A stretch of DNA of 54,934 bases, from contig JARGPR010000014.1 of NCBI GenBank assembly GCA_029210125.1, positions 1 to 54,934 on the forward strand. Reading direction: 5' to 3'. The stretch's first letter is position 1. Each line of letters opens with the position of its first letter. The DNA comes from Pseudomonadales bacterium. Lineage in GTDB: Bacteria > Pseudomonadota > Gammaproteobacteria > Pseudomonadales > JAHRWD01. This document shows positions 1-9,306 of this stretch, piece after piece. A model generated the notes under the pieces. The model saw nothing but the letters and a program-made list of their open reading frames with translations. It did not search any database and had not been told where the DNA came from. The position numbers were made by a program, and so were the translations under genes.

Positions 1-1
1 T

Positions 2-994
2 GGTATGGAGACCGAAGGTGTCTTTATGGGCTATGACTTTCATATGAGTGAACAAGGCCCAAAACTTATAGAAATTAATACCAATGCAGGTGGTGCATTT
101 TTAAATGCAGCGCTGGTGAGTGCTCAAATAAAATGCTGTCGAGTAGAAAGTATACCTTTACCACCATTAAAAACAGACCTTGAAGCAGGGTTCATGGCTA
201 TGTTTTTACACGAGTGGGCATTACAGCGCGAAGACAAGCCGCTCAAAGTCATCGCCATTATTGATGAAAATCCAAAGCAACAATTTTTATATCCTGAATT
301 TGTAATGGCGCAACGTTTGTTCGAAAAAGCAGGATTAACCGCCGTTATTGCCGACCCTAGTGAGCTAGAACTTATTGATGGTAAACTTCAATATAAAAAT
401 CAGATTATTGATTTAGTTTACAATCGGTTAACTGATTTCACGTTAGAACAGAAAGAAAATCTATCACTGCGCCAAGCTTTTGAAACTAATGCAGTAGTTG
501 TGACGCCAAATCCATATCATCACGCAATCTACGCAAATAAACGTAACCTAATTTTGTTAAGTGATGGAGATGCATTAGCCAAATTGGGCGCGAGAAAAGG
601 GGATATTGCTATTTTACAAGCAGGTATTCCAGCCACACGAGAAGTTACGAGCGAGAACGCCGCGGAGCTATGGCAAGAGCGAAAGCAACTCTTTTTCAAG
701 CCAACTGCGGGGTTTGGTAGCCGTGCGACTTATCGTGGCGACAAACTCACCAAGCGAGTATGGAATGATATATTGCAAGGTGACTATGTCGCGCAAAAAA
801 TAGTGATACCAAGTGAGCGAGGTATATTGGTCGATGGACAAGAAACGACTTTGAAGATGGATCTTCGAGCTTATGTATACAGCGGTGATATTCAATTATT
901 GGCGGCCCGTCTTTATCAAGGGCAAACAACTAATTTTAGAACTGAGGGTGGTGGCTTCGCGCCAGTCTTTATTGCTGACCTTGCTCCAGACTGA
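2..994 (+). CDS. ATP-grasp-like protein, 5' part outside the window
   Basis: The reading frame is open to the left edge, so the gene very likely begins upstream; the first visible ATG (position 5) is probably internal. The remaining 329 residues carry an E-x-N element followed by Gly-rich residues (E23, N25, G29, G30), then a long alpha/beta region. A K-P-T-A-G-F-G-S stretch near residue 230 looks like the nucleotide-clamping loop of ATP-grasp enzymes, and a conserved Arg/Asp-rich tail follows. This suggests an ATP-dependent carboxylate-amine or peptide ligase fold. The substrate cannot be told from sequence. It lies at the edge of a copper/stress island, upstream of gene remnants. A specific name such as glutathionylspermidine synthase-like would be speculation. 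Confidence 0.6.
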   Translation, partial: GMETEGVFMGYDFHMSEQGPKLIEINTNAGGAFLNAALVSAQIKCCRVESIPLPPLKTDLEAGFMAMFLHEWALQREDKPLKVIAIIDENPKQQFLYPEFVMAQRLFEKAGLTAVIADPSELELIDGKLQYKNQIIDLVYNRLTDFTLEQKENLSLRQAFETNAVVVTPNPYHHAIYANKRNLILLSDGDALAKLGARKGDIAILQAGIPATREVTSENAAELWQERKQLFFKPTAGFGSRATYRGDKLTKRVWNDILQGDYVAQKIVIPSERGILVDGQETTLKMDLRAYVYSGDIQLLAARLYQGQTTNFRTEGGGFAPVFIADLAPD

Positions 995-1162
995 CGACTG
1001 AATCAACGACCGACAATATTTTTTAAAATTAGGGGGGCAGTACCTCATCTTGCGGATCATTAGTCGTGCAGGGCTAATAAACTCATCATAGTAAAATCGA
1101 CTGCGGTTAATGTTCCGTTAATCTCAATTTGCTTTTGGTGACTGTAATCAAAAAACGGCCAC

Positions 1163-1209
1163 TTACATATCCCAAATCGATTAGTCGATTGCACCATGCG
1201 CATGCTTAT
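1163..1209 (-). pseudogene. 3'-end remnant of the small helical-protein gene (paralogue of 14394-14852)
   Basis: On the minus strand this stretch reads M-R-M-V-Q-S-T-N-R-F-G and then, after loss of one G, D-M-stop. That is nearly the C-terminus of the intact 152-aa protein at 14394-14852 (M-R-M-V-Q-S-A-N-R-F-G-D-M). Only about 45 bases are recognisable and codon third positions have diverged, so this is a remnant of a paralogue rather than a recent copy. Confidence 0.6.
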
Positions 1210-1829
1210 TTTATTGCTTTTCCATGCTTGAGAAATTCCCATTCATAATCAAGATCGCCATCATGGTTAGTATGGAAACGATGATAACGAAGGGTCAGAA
1301 TGTATTTTCACCTAAACGAATCCACCCAAAACCGCCAAATTTAAAATAATGGAAATGCCGGGTATCACTGCATTTGCCTTTAAATCTTTACGCAAGTGAC
1401 GAAGAACACCCCATCGAATAGCGATATCCTGACCAAGTAAAATACGATCCCTAAAGCTGCGATGCGTGTGAGATCAAAGAATATTGTGAGAATAAAGCCC
1501 AATACACCGGTGTAAACCCGCGTGTGCTTTTGAATACTTCCTGGCATGCCAAAATGGCAATGAGGTGCAAGTTTCATTTCCGTTAGCATCGCGAGCATAC
1601 GTGAAACCGCAAAGATGCTTGCAGCGATTTCACCGGTCGTTGCCATAATTGCGATGGCAACGGTAAGCCAAACTCCAATATCGCCGAGTGCTGGCTTGGC
1701 TGCTGCGGCCAAAGAGTAGTTTTTGGTCTCGACGATTTCATCAAGTGACAGATTATTGGAAACAGCGAACCCCACTAACAGGTAGATAACCACACAAGCA
1801 GAAATGGAAGTAATTATGGCGTTGCCGAT
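1210..1829 (-). pseudogene. Decayed APC-family permease (paralogue of 7943-9295)
   Basis: The minus strand encodes the C-terminal half of an APC-superfamily permease. It aligns closely with the intact transporter at 7943-9295: the runs S-I-F-A-V-S-R-M-L-A-M-L-T-E-M and F-G-M-P-G-S-I-Q-K-H-T occur in both. The frame is lost near 1430, where the text moves to another frame (D-L-K-A-N-A...), and a further stop follows in a V-L-G-G-F-V segment near 1310. There is no N-terminal half: at about 1830 the similarity ends against an oppositely oriented CusA fragment. It cannot make a working transporter. Confidence 0.8.
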
Positions 1830-1833
1830 ACTG

Positions 1834-2013
1834 GCTGGGACTTCGGATATTGTGGGACTGCTGCCCATTATGTATGGGGCGGGGACTAAAGTTATGAGCC
1901 GTATCGCCGCCCCCATGGTGGGAGGAATGCTGAGTGCGGTGATATTAACACTGTTGGTGTTGCCGTCAGTTTATTTATTGTGGCGCGCGAGGGCGCTTAG
2001 TACTGAGGAATAA
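1834..2013 (+). pseudogene. C-terminal fragment of a CusA/CzcA-type RND efflux pump
   Basis: About 58 residues match the end of heavy-metal RND transporters: [11 protein letters not shown], then [13 protein letters not shown], a last hydrophobic helix, and L-L-W-R. The full family protein has over 1,000 residues, so this is only the final two helices. It abuts, back to back, the APC remnant on the other strand, which marks a rearrangement junction near 1830. Its presence suggests that this locus or an ancestral copy once carried a Cus/Czc efflux system. Confidence 0.8.
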
Positions 2014-2198
2014 GCGGTCATTGGAACGACTGCATTCAGCGGGTTGCTCCAATCAATCAAGCGTAGATTGCATCGCGCTTTACAATTTTTGCAGGTCTAT
2101 ATCAATAATTTTCTCCAGCGGTTCAATCCGTTGACTTACATCAATGATTCAGAAGGCGGGCGGTGTATGCTGCGGCGTGTATAAAAAGGGAGTTAATA

Positions 2199-2699
2199 AT
2201 GGTTCACTATTTCAGCATGGTATTAGTGTTATGGGCGTTGATAACTCAGCCGCTTATGGCTATGACACCTGTGAAGATAGTGATGAACAATGATCCCGCG
2301 ATACACCGCATCCAGGATGCAAGAGAGGTTACTACTGTTGTTCGTAGTGGGAATTACGAACAGCTTAGTATGGATCATGGCAATGTAAAAAGTGATGACG
2401 CGCTGTTGAGTCGTTCAACAATGCGGTGTCATGAGATGGGCGCTGCAGTTACTAGCGACAAGGTTCGCTCGTCCAGCACTAAACATTGTGATCATTGCCA
2501 ATCCAGCCATTGCGCCTCCGCCTGTACAGCAAGTTCGGCCTGCGCTACTTCCTGTTCGGCGACTGGCATATTTGTAACTTTAGTTTCTTCCTTAAATTCC
2601 GCATTTACTGATTTACAGTCCTTTCGGTTTCCCAATCACTCCTCATTGCTTCTGTCTCGTCTGCCCCCCCGCATTTTTCATCCTCCAAAACTTGCTTAA
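2199..2699 (+). CDS. Secreted Cys/His-rich protein, CopL-like
   Basis: The ATG at 2199 is chosen over the upstream one at 2163 because it follows AAGGGAG and begins a clean signal peptide (M-V-H-Y-F-S-M-V-L-V-L-W..., cleavage after P-L-M-A). The mature part (166 aa in all) has Met/His residues and a cluster H-C-D-H-C...H-C...C...C...C at about residues 95-120. A hydrophobic stretch and a Pro-rich tail ending P-P-R-I-F-H-P-P-K-L-A follow. This layout resembles CopL-type metal-binding regulatory proteins found before copper operons. A role in periplasmic copper sensing or buffering is inferred from this layout and from the neighbouring copper genes. Confidence 0.55.
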   Translation: MVHYFSMVLVLWALITQPLMAMTPVKIVMNNDPAIHRIQDAREVTTVVRSGNYEQLSMDHGNVKSDDALLSRSTMRCHEMGAAVTSDKVRSSSTKHCDHCQSSHCASACTASSACATSCSATGIFVTLVSSLNSAFTDLQSFRFPNHSSLLLSRLPPRIFHPPKLA

Positions 2700-2977
2700 T
2701 TAACCTCCGGCGTGATGGATCGATTGGCTTCTGATTATCCATCCCGTTATCAGTCTGAATACGAACTCTACGTAACAATGGTCGGACACAAGTAATCAGT
2801 ACACATCATACATGACAGTACGATTACAGCTTTGTAATCCTGCGATCATGCTAGTGACAGATTCAGTCCTGTAGTCTCTGAAGGGCATTGTTTTAGTTGA
2901 ACAATTTGTTTTTTCTAGCAAAACAGGTTGTTTGTAAACGTATTTACAGAAGCAAATAAACAGTTTGATTTTTTTGC

Positions 2978-3008
2978 TTGACCTGTGTCATGGACACAGG
3001 TGTACCGT
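2978..3008 (+). promoter_or_regulatory. MerR-type promoter/operator for the merR-copZ-copA operon
   Basis: A -35 element TTGACC (2978-2983) and a weak -10 TACCGT (3003-3008) are 19 bp apart, the over-long spacing used by MerR-family activators. The spacer holds a perfect dyad: ACCTGTGTC (2981-2989), ATG, GACACAGGT (2993-3001). It lies about 140 bp before the merR start, so the regulator probably controls its own operon. In the remaining 2700-3150 gap I see no gene; it is AT-rich. Confidence 0.75.
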
Positions 3009-3150
3009 GAATTAGTCCTAGCAGTCAGACCGCAGATAAGGAGCGCTGGTTGTGAATTTATCAATACTGCTATCGGTTAATTCTGTAGCTACAAAGAAAT
3101 GAATTGTTGTCGGTCAATTTTGTGAAAAGAAATACAGAGGGCTCAAGCTA

Positions 3151-3561
3151 ATGCGTGTGAATCAGCTGGCGAAAACCTTGGGTGTTACTCCTGATACGGT
3201 ACGTTTCTATACACGCATCAAGGTGCTACAACCTAAAAAAAGCAAAAGTAATGGCTATCGCGAATACAGTGAGAAAGATATTAGCCGTCTGAAGTTTGTA
3301 CTTAGCGCACGGCAGCTTGGGTTTACCGTCGATGATATTCAGGAAATATTGGCGCAGGCAGATAAAAAAGAATCGCCATGCCCAACTGTAAGACGATTGA
3401 TCGATCAGCGCCTACACGATACCGAGCAGCGATTTCTGGAAATGGTGCGGTTGCGCGAGCGGATGGTGTCGGCAGTTGATGAGTGGGGTGGAAAACCAGA
3501 TAGGGCACCCACTGGCCATATGATTTGCCATCTTATAGAAGATTTTATAGCAGAATCGTAG
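3151..3561 (+). CDS. MerR-family metal-responsive regulator
   Basis: At 136 aa this is the usual size for CueR/ZntR/CadR regulators. The N-terminal winged helix-turn-helix is clear (M-R-V-N-Q-L-A-K-T-L-G-V, then D-T-V-R-F-Y). The dimerisation helix is followed by a Cys in E-S-P-C-P-T near residue 76, and a C-terminal Cys/His pair lies in G-H-M-I-C-H. It lacks the C-x7-C loop of classic CueR, so the inducing metal may be copper, zinc, cadmium or lead; copper is favoured only by the downstream genes. It is the first gene of an operon with the HMA protein and the P-type ATPase, 11 bp from the next start. Confidence 0.85.
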   Translation: MRVNQLAKTLGVTPDTVRFYTRIKVLQPKKSKSNGYREYSEKDISRLKFVLSARQLGFTVDDIQEILAQADKKESPCPTVRRLIDQRLHDTEQRFLEMVRLRERMVSAVDEWGGKPDRAPTGHMICHLIEDFIAES

Positions 3562-3572
3562 GAGTAAGTGTG

Positions 3573-3893
3573 ATGAATACAAAAGAAAACGAGAAAATAA
3601 AAAACGAAAAAAGTGGCGGCTGTTGCTGTTCAGGAAAAACACGTAATACAGGAAATGATCTAGTGGCTGAAACCAATAATACAGATTTACCACTGCATGT
3701 ACTGGCCGTCAACGGTGCAAGTTGTGGCGGCTGTGTCGGAAAAATTGAGCGGGCTTTATTGTCTATTTATGGCGTTGAGAAAGCCCAGATGAATTTACAA
3801 ACCGGAACGGCCATTGTCTCTGGTGATGTGGCAATAGAAACACTCATTAGAGCGTTGGAAGATGTCGGTTTCTCGGCCAGCAAGGCAGAATAA
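3573..3893 (+). CDS. HMA-domain copper chaperone-like protein
   Basis: The start at 3573 follows GGAG at 3561; the longer frame from 3525 would overlap merR. The 106-aa protein has a Lys/Glu-rich head with G-G-C-C-C-S-G (a Cys cluster not usual in CopZ). An HMA ferredoxin-like domain follows, with the metal motif G-A-S-C-G-G-C. It probably binds Cu(I) in the cytoplasm and passes it to the ATPase encoded 35 bp downstream. The N-terminal Cys cluster could be a second metal site. Confidence 0.85.
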   Translation: MNTKENEKIKNEKSGGCCCSGKTRNTGNDLVAETNNTDLPLHVLAVNGASCGGCVGKIERALLSIYGVEKAQMNLQTGTAIVSGDVAIETLIRALEDVGFSASKAE

Positions 3894-3928
3894 CGAAAGA
3901 TTAAGGCTTACCGTTAAGGAAAAGACAA

Positions 3929-6244
3929 ATGAATAAATCTATTGCTGATACTGCTAAGGACCATTGTGATGATGAGGTTGTAACGCCTGAAAGTTCGGCG
4001 TCAGCAACTTCATCGATGCATCAGGAATTAATTATCGAAGGGGCGGGCTGCGCCAGTTGTGTCGGAAAGATTGAAGCCGCATTAAAGCAAGTGTCAGGTG
4101 TTAACCAAGCGGAGATGAATTTTGCTCAGCGCACTGTTTCAATAACCGGCGATGCCAATGTGGCTGACCTGATAAAAGCAGTAGAAAAAGCAGGTTATAA
4201 CGCCAAGTCACATTCAGCAGAGACTGAAGAGGATGCACTGGACGAAAAAGAAAAAGCGGATCAGGCGTACTACAAACGTCTTATGAAAGAAACCTGGATC
4301 GCGCTGGCACTGGGCGTTCCTTTGATGGCTTACGCGCTCATTACCGGTGAAATGAATGTTAATACCACGGGTGAGCAAGTTGTCTGGGGGATTGTAGGCA
4401 TCTTGACGTTGGGTGTACTGATTGTTTCTGGCAAACATTTTTATGTTGGCGCTTGGAAGTCGTTTCTTAATCATTCAGCCAACATGGATACGTTGATTGC
4501 TCTGGGTACTGGTACAGCGTGGTTGTACTCAATGGTGGTGGTGTTTTTTCCGAGTTCCGTTCCTCAGGAAGCAAGGCATGTCTACTTTGAGGCGACTGCG
4601 ATTATTATCGGTTTGATCGATCTGGGTCTTGCTTTGGAATTAAAAGCGCGCGGACGTACCTCGGAGGCGATTAAACGCTTAATTGGTTTACAGCCAAAAA
4701 CTGCACGTGTCGTTCGCGACGATAAAGAAATGGATATTGCTATCGACCAAGTGTTGTTAAACGATGTTGTTCGGGTACGGCCCGGTGAAAAAATTCCTGT
4801 CGATGGCGAAGTTATTGAAGGTCACACTGCAATCGACGAATCCATGTTGACCGGTGAACCTATGCCTGTTGAAAAAGCCGTGGGGGATACCCTGGCCGCG
4901 GGCACTATCAACAAAACGGGTTCCATATTATTCAAGGCCACTCGCGTGGGCAAAGACACGGCGCTGGCGCAAATCATCAATATGGTCAAACGCGCGCAAA
5001 ATTCAAAGCCACCGATAGGGCGGCTGGCGGATGTTATTTCGGCCTATTTTGTCCCCGTAGTCATGATTATTGCGGTGAGCAGTGCACTAATTTGGTTGAA
5101 CTTTGGGCCTGATCCTGTTGTTGCTTACGCCATTGTGTCGGCGACTACTGTGCTGATTATTGCTTGTCCCTGCGCCTTAGGGTTGGCGACGCCGATGTCA
5201 GTCATGGTCGGGGTTGGCAAGGCGGCTGAAGCGGGTGTGTTGATACGCAATGGTGCCGCACTGCAAACCGCTTCAAAAATCAGCGCCATGATTTTGGATA
5301 AAACCGGCACCATTACGTTGGGCGCGCCAAAAGTAACAGATGTACTTATCGCCGGAGAGTACGACGAGCAAACTGTTTTGCAGCTGGCGGCCACATTGGA
5401 GAGCGGTTCCGAGCATCCACTGGCGATGGCTATAGTGGAATCTGCACAGGAACGCGGTATTGAAACCGGAAAAGTATCCAATTTTAACGCCATCGCAGGT
5501 CATGGCGTACAAGCCGAAGTGGATGGAAAAACGCTATTGTTTGGCAATGAAAAATTGATGCGCGAACGTGGCATCGATCTGGGTGCCTTCGTGCAAAAAG
5601 CACAGGCCTTGGCCGCGGATGCCAAAACACCGATGTACTTTGCCATCGGCAATACCTTTGCGGCGATTATCGCCGTGGCCGATCCCATCAAAGAAGATTC
5701 GATTGCTGCCATCAAGCGGCTACAACATAGCGGTATTCGTGTCGTGATGCTAACTGGTGATAATCGCGATACTGCCAAAGCTGTTGCCAACAAAGCTGGT
5801 ATTACCGAGTTTTTTGCTGAAGTGCTGCCGGAAGAAAAATCCAAAAAAGTTCAAGAGCTGCAAATGCAGGGTGAAGTTGTTGGTATGACCGGTGACGGCA
5901 TTAATGATGCTCCCGCGCTCGCTATTGCCAATGTGGGATTTGCTATCGGTACGGGCACAGATGTCGCTATTGAAAGTGCCGATATCACCTTGATGCGCGG
6001 CTCACTGCACGGACTTGCCGACGCGATTGCCGTTAGCAAGGCGACGTTGCGCAATATAAAACAAAATTTATTTGGTGCGTTTATTTACAACGTGGCGGGC
6101 GTTCCTTTTGCTGCGGGTGTGTTGTATCCCTTTTTTGGATTACTTCTCAATCCAGTCATTGCGGGTGCGGCGATGGCATTTTCATCGTTGACGGTAGTAA
6201 CAAATGCCAATCGACTGCGCTTATTTAAAGCCCAAGAACATTAA
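3929..6244 (+). CDS. copA: Copper-exporting P1B-type ATPase
   Basis: This 771-aa inner-membrane pump has all the expected parts. An N-terminal HMA domain has G-C-A-S-C at about residue 40. Eight predicted membrane segments follow, with the A-domain T-G-E-P near 307, the C-P-C metal site near 413, the phosphorylation motif D-K-T-G-T near 457, S-E-H-P near 494 and G-D-G-I-N-D-A-P near 655. CPC with an HMA domain is typical of Cu(I)/Ag(I) export from the cytoplasm. It sits between the HMA chaperone and a membrane cupredoxin in a tight operon probably driven by the MerR promoter. It should not be confused with the multicopper oxidase, also called CopA, at 35248-37083. Confidence 0.96.
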   Translation: MNKSIADTAKDHCDDEVVTPESSASATSSMHQELIIEGAGCASCVGKIEAALKQVSGVNQAEMNFAQRTVSITGDANVADLIKAVEKAGYNAKSHSAETEEDALDEKEKADQAYYKRLMKETWIALALGVPLMAYALITGEMNVNTTGEQVVWGIVGILTLGVLIVSGKHFYVGAWKSFLNHSANMDTLIALGTGTAWLYSMVVVFFPSSVPQEARHVYFEATAIIIGLIDLGLALELKARGRTSEAIKRLIGLQPKTARVVRDDKEMDIAIDQVLLNDVVRVRPGEKIPVDGEVIEGHTAIDESMLTGEPMPVEKAVGDTLAAGTINKTGSILFKATRVGKDTALAQIINMVKRAQNSKPPIGRLADVISAYFVPVVMIIAVSSALIWLNFGPDPVVAYAIVSATTVLIIACPCALGLATPMSVMVGVGKAAEAGVLIRNGAALQTASKISAMILDKTGTITLGAPKVTDVLIAGEYDEQTVLQLAATLESGSEHPLAMAIVESAQERGIETGKVSNFNAIAGHGVQAEVDGKTLLFGNEKLMRERGIDLGAFVQKAQALAADAKTPMYFAIGNTFAAIIAVADPIKEDSIAAIKRLQHSGIRVVMLTGDNRDTAKAVANKAGITEFFAEVLPEEKSKKVQELQMQGEVVGMTGDGINDAPALAIANVGFAIGTGTDVAIESADITLMRGSLHGLADAIAVSKATLRNIKQNLFGAFIYNVAGVPFAAGVLYPFFGLLLNPVIAGAAMAFSSLTVVTNANRLRLFKAQEH

Positions 6245-6256
6245 TAGGAGCACGAC

Positions 6257-6610
6257 ATGTTATTTATCAATATTGCAGGCGTTGTGCTAATTGGATTAAT
6301 CGTGTGGTGGTTTTGGCTGTACAAGCCCAAGGAGGCTGAATTAGGCGAAGACGACTTAGTGATTCTGGTAGAAAACGGTACCTATCACCCATCGCGGATT
6401 AAGTTGCCATCCGGAAAACCCGTAGAAATTAAATTCATGCGCAAAGATCAATCACCTTGTTCGGAAGCGTTGCTGATCCCGGACTTACAAATCAGCGACA
6501 CCCTGCCATTGAATAAGTTAAAAACAATCCAACTACCCGCGTTGTCCACCGGTGAATATGCCTTTCATTGTCAAATGCAGATGTATCGCGGACAGATCAC
6601 GGTGGAATAG
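6257..6610 (+). CDS. Membrane-anchored cupredoxin-like protein
   Basis: The 117 aa begin with one transmembrane helix (A-G-V-V-L-I-G-L-I-V-W-W-F-W) followed by a cupredoxin-type beta domain. Possible type-1 copper ligands are His in N-G-T-Y-H-P, Cys/His in F-H-C-Q-M-Q-M and the Met after it. A further Cys lies in S-P-C-S-E. The domain should face the periplasm. It starts 12 bp after the copA stop with AGGAG upstream, so it is part of the same operon. A role in taking over exported copper is likely but not proven. Confidence 0.75.
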   Translation: MLFINIAGVVLIGLIVWWFWLYKPKEAELGEDDLVILVENGTYHPSRIKLPSGKPVEIKFMRKDQSPCSEALLIPDLQISDTLPLNKLKTIQLPALSTGEYAFHCQMQMYRGQITVE

Positions 6611-6619
6611 GAGGGCGTT

Positions 6620-6970
6620 ATGAAAATTAACAAAGTCACTGCGATCTTCGATGAGTTTCGACTTAAAGACGTAGAGGATGCGCTCGTTCGGCATGGGGTA
6701 TCGGGTTTTACATTGCATCCGGTGCGAGGTCGAGGTCAATATTTCGATAGTTTTAACGAGAACCATTTGATCAAACATATTCAAATGGAAGTTTATGCCA
6801 AAGCCGATCAGGCGATGGATATTGCGCAGTTAATTGTCGATGTGGCACATACTAACGCTGATAGTGAGGGTTTGGTGAGTGTTGTTCCCGTCAATCAGCT
6901 GTGGTGGATTCACGATAAAAGAGTTGCCAATCAGGAAGATTTTCACTATCACGAGGTGCGTCATGACTAG
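6620..6970 (+). CDS. PII-like signalling protein of the metal-locus type
   Basis: The 116 aa fold like PII (GlnB/GlnK): a beta-alpha-beta start (M-K-I-N-K-V-T-A-I-F), a G-R-G-Q-Y turn where the T-loop begins, and a second beta-alpha-beta half. The uridylylated T-loop Tyr region is replaced by Y-F-D-S-F-N-E-N, so control by GlnD is unlikely. A PII subgroup (PII-NG) is known to lie next to heavy-metal RND efflux genes; a CusA remnant 4.6 kb upstream fits this. It overlaps the next gene by 8 bp. The ligand and partner are unknown. Confidence 0.7.
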   Translation: MKINKVTAIFDEFRLKDVEDALVRHGVSGFTLHPVRGRGQYFDSFNENHLIKHIQMEVYAKADQAMDIAQLIVDVAHTNADSEGLVSVVPVNQLWWIHDKRVANQEDFHYHEVRHD

Positions 6971-7253
6971 TCAAAAGAGTTCGTTTTGGTTTACACCCAA
7001 AGGTTTTGCTGCGCTGGGGTTGATTGCCGCTGCCAGTTATTTTTTGTTGATGGAACATAGTCAGCATGTTTGGCAGTACTTGCCATTTCTCATTTTATTG
7101 GCCTGCCCGTTTATGCATATTTTTATGCATGGTGGGCACGGGAGTCATGGTGGGCATGGCAGTCATGGTCACGATGAAGAAGAGTCTGATCAAGATGCCT
7201 ATCAGCGAGGATTGGAAGATGGCCGTAAGAAGAGCGATAACCATCACCACTAA
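6963..7253 (+). CDS. DUF2933-type small membrane protein, His/Gly-rich tail
   Basis: The ATG at 6963 overlaps the end of the PII-like gene; the longer upstream frame is its shadow. The 96-aa protein has two hydrophobic segments (G-F-A-A-L-G-L-I-A-A-A and Y-L-P-F-L-I-L-L-A-C-P). A repeated H-G-G-H-G-S-H-G tail and a terminal H-H-H follow. Such DUF2933 proteins occur in copper/silver gene clusters. The His-rich tail may bind Cu, Ag or Ni. Function is otherwise unknown. Confidence 0.75.
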   Translation: MTSQKSSFWFTPKGFAALGLIAAASYFLLMEHSQHVWQYLPFLILLACPFMHIFMHGGHGSHGGHGSHGHDEEESDQDAYQRGLEDGRKKSDNHHH

Positions 7254-7282
7254 CAAACCAAACTTACAGAAGGAAATACACA

Positions 7283-7933
7283 ATGCACGGTGATTCTGCT
7301 TATGGGCTTTGGACGTTGGTTATTCTAAATTCCGCTATTTTTATCTTTTTTGCGTTTAGCTTTGCCAAGCCGCAAACCAAAACAGATTGGCGAAGTTTTG
7401 GTGCCTTCTCAGCCTTTATCGTCGCTTTATTTACAGAAATGTATGGCTTTCCGCTAACGATCTATTTTTTCTCCGGCTGGCTGGCGGAAAAGTATCCCGG
7501 CGTGGACTTTCTTTCTCATGAGAACGGCCATTTACTGCATACCCTTTTTGGGTTTGAAGGCAATGCTCACTGGGATCCGTTACATATCACCAGCAATATA
7601 CTGATCATTCTCGGCTTCTTTTTATTGTCAGCGGCCTGGAACGTTTTACATAAGGCCCAGCAAACTCGTTCTTTGGCCACCATCGGCTGGTATGCCCGTT
7701 GTCGCCACCCTCAATATATTGCCTTCATCATGATTATGTTCGGATTCCTGTTGCAGTGGCCAACGCTACCTACTGTAGTGATGTTTCCCATATTGGTTAT
7801 TGTGTATGTTCGTTTGGCGAAACGTGAAGAACAAATGGCACTGGATGAATTTGGTGATACCTATCGCCGGTATATGGAATCCACACCTGCGTGGTTTCCC
7901 AGATTTACTGCTGAAAAAACACAATCCGTTTAA
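7283..7933 (+). CDS. ICMT/PEMT-family membrane methyltransferase-like protein
   Basis: This 216-aa protein has five or so membrane helices. The C-terminal signature of isoprenylcysteine/phospholipid methyltransferases is visible: R-H-P-Q-Y, then a helix, then R-E-E-Q...F-G-D-x-Y-x-R-Y. These residues bind S-adenosylmethionine in the family. A segment T-E-M-Y-G-F-P-L-T-I-Y is shared with a second copy at 25019-25678. Bacteria lack prenylated CaaX proteins, so the acceptor is likely a lipid or small thiol; this is open. It lies 10 bp before the APC permease. The end of a further copy survives at 9307-9420. Confidence 0.75.
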   Translation: MHGDSAYGLWTLVILNSAIFIFFAFSFAKPQTKTDWRSFGAFSAFIVALFTEMYGFPLTIYFFSGWLAEKYPGVDFLSHENGHLLHTLFGFEGNAHWDPLHITSNILIILGFFLLSAAWNVLHKAQQTRSLATIGWYARCRHPQYIAFIMIMFGFLLQWPTLPTVVMFPILVIVYVRLAKREEQMALDEFGDTYRRYMESTPAWFPRFTAEKTQSV

Positions 7934-7942
7934 GGAGAGTCC

Positions 7943-9295
7943 ATGTCCCGCGATCAGGATCGCACTACGCATTACGATGAAGGCAGCTTAACGTTGTCTG
8001 GAACAATAATGTTAGGCACCGGAGTGATGATCGGTGCCGGTATTTTTGCGCTGACCGGACAGATGGCCGAAATGACGGGCGCATTGTTTCCATTGGCCTT
8101 TTTGGCCGCCGCTGTAATCGTTGCCTTTAGTGCTTACTCGTACATTAAGATATCCAATGCTTATCCCTCTGCGGGCGGCATAGGTATGTATCTCCACAAA
8201 GCCTATGGTGATCGATTACCCACCGCGTTCAATGCTTTGCTGATGTACTTCTCAATGGTCATCGCTCAAAGCTTTCTAGCTCGAACGTTCGGCTCGTACA
8301 CGATGCAACTGTTCGGTGGTGATGAATCCGGTCTTATGGTGCCGATACTGGGTGTGGCACTCATATTGACGGCCTTTGTTATTAATCTTCAGGGCAATCG
8401 CCTTATTCAAGGTTTTGCCGGTTTTATTGGCATGCTGAAAATCGGCGGCATTCTGATTATCGGTCTGGCAGGTGTTTTACTGGCGGACAGCCTCGCAATC
8501 GATTTTACCAGTGAGAGCGAACCAGGAACGTTAGGAAACTTTCTCGGAGCTACTGCGCTTGGCATTTTGGCCTTTAAGGGCTTTACCACCATTACCAATA
8601 GTGGTTCCGAGGTGATTGATCCACACCAAAACATTGGCCGTTCCATTGTTATTTCAATCGCTGCTTGTGTTGTTATTTACACGCTGGTTGGTTTTGCGGT
8701 AGCGGGCAACCTTTCTCTCAGCGAAATTATCGAAACCCGAGATTACTCTTTGGCTGCGGCGGCGCGTCCTGTATTTGGGGAATATGGTGTGTGGTTCACC
8801 GTTGCCATTGCCATGACAGCAACGGCGGGAGGCATTCTTGCCAGCATTTTTGCTGTTTCCAGAATGTTGGCGATGCTGACGGAAATGCATTTGGTGCCCC
8901 ACAGCCATTTCGGTATGCCTGGCAGCATCCAAAAACACACGCTGGTATATACCGTCGTGCTGGGGGTTTTTCTCACCGCATTTTTTGATCTCTCTCGCAT
9001 TGCTGCTCTCGGTATTGTTTTCTACCTCGTCATGGATATTGCCATTCACTGGGGCGTTCTGCGTTACTTGTTGGACGATATTAAAGCCAAATCTTGGGTG
9101 CCAGTGACTGCCATTATTCTGGATCTGTTTGTGCTGAGTGGATTTGTCTGGGTGAAGCTGGATTCCGATCCTTATGTTATCGGCGTGGCTGTTTTTGTCA
9201 TGATATTGATTGCAACTGGTGAGCATTTATATCTGAGATCCGAATCGAGGAAAAAAGCAATGCATTTGGACGATAGCCATGGTCATCAGCATTGA
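7943..9295 (+). CDS. APC-superfamily amino acid permease-like transporter
   Basis: The 450 aa form about twelve membrane helices. The first helix carries G-T-G-V-M-I-G-A-G-I-F-A-L-T-G, the substrate-binding unwound helix of APC transporters. The C-terminus is His-rich (D-S-H-G-H-Q-H). It follows the methyltransferase-like gene by 10 bp with GGAGAG upstream. The substrate is unknown; placement in a copper operon suggests an amino acid or chelate used in metal stress (inference). A broken minus-strand paralogue lies at 1210-1829. Confidence 0.85.
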   Translation: MSRDQDRTTHYDEGSLTLSGTIMLGTGVMIGAGIFALTGQMAEMTGALFPLAFLAAAVIVAFSAYSYIKISNAYPSAGGIGMYLHKAYGDRLPTAFNALLMYFSMVIAQSFLARTFGSYTMQLFGGDESGLMVPILGVALILTAFVINLQGNRLIQGFAGFIGMLKIGGILIIGLAGVLLADSLAIDFTSESEPGTLGNFLGATALGILAFKGFTTITNSGSEVIDPHQNIGRSIVISIAACVVIYTLVGFAVAGNLSLSEIIETRDYSLAAAARPVFGEYGVWFTVAIAMTATAGGILASIFAVSRMLAMLTEMHLVPHSHFGMPGSIQKHTLVYTVVLGVFLTAFFDLSRIAALGIVFYLVMDIAIHWGVLRYLLDDIKAKSWVPVTAIILDLFVLSGFVWVKLDSDPYVIGVAVFVMILIATGEHLYLRSESRKKAMHLDDSHGHQH

Positions 9296-9306
9296 AAACT
9301 TTTACA

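Noticed and set aside
1804..1916. Overlapping frames on both strands
   Set aside because: Each is antisense to a better-supported remnant; only the CusA tail and APC remnant have family similarity.
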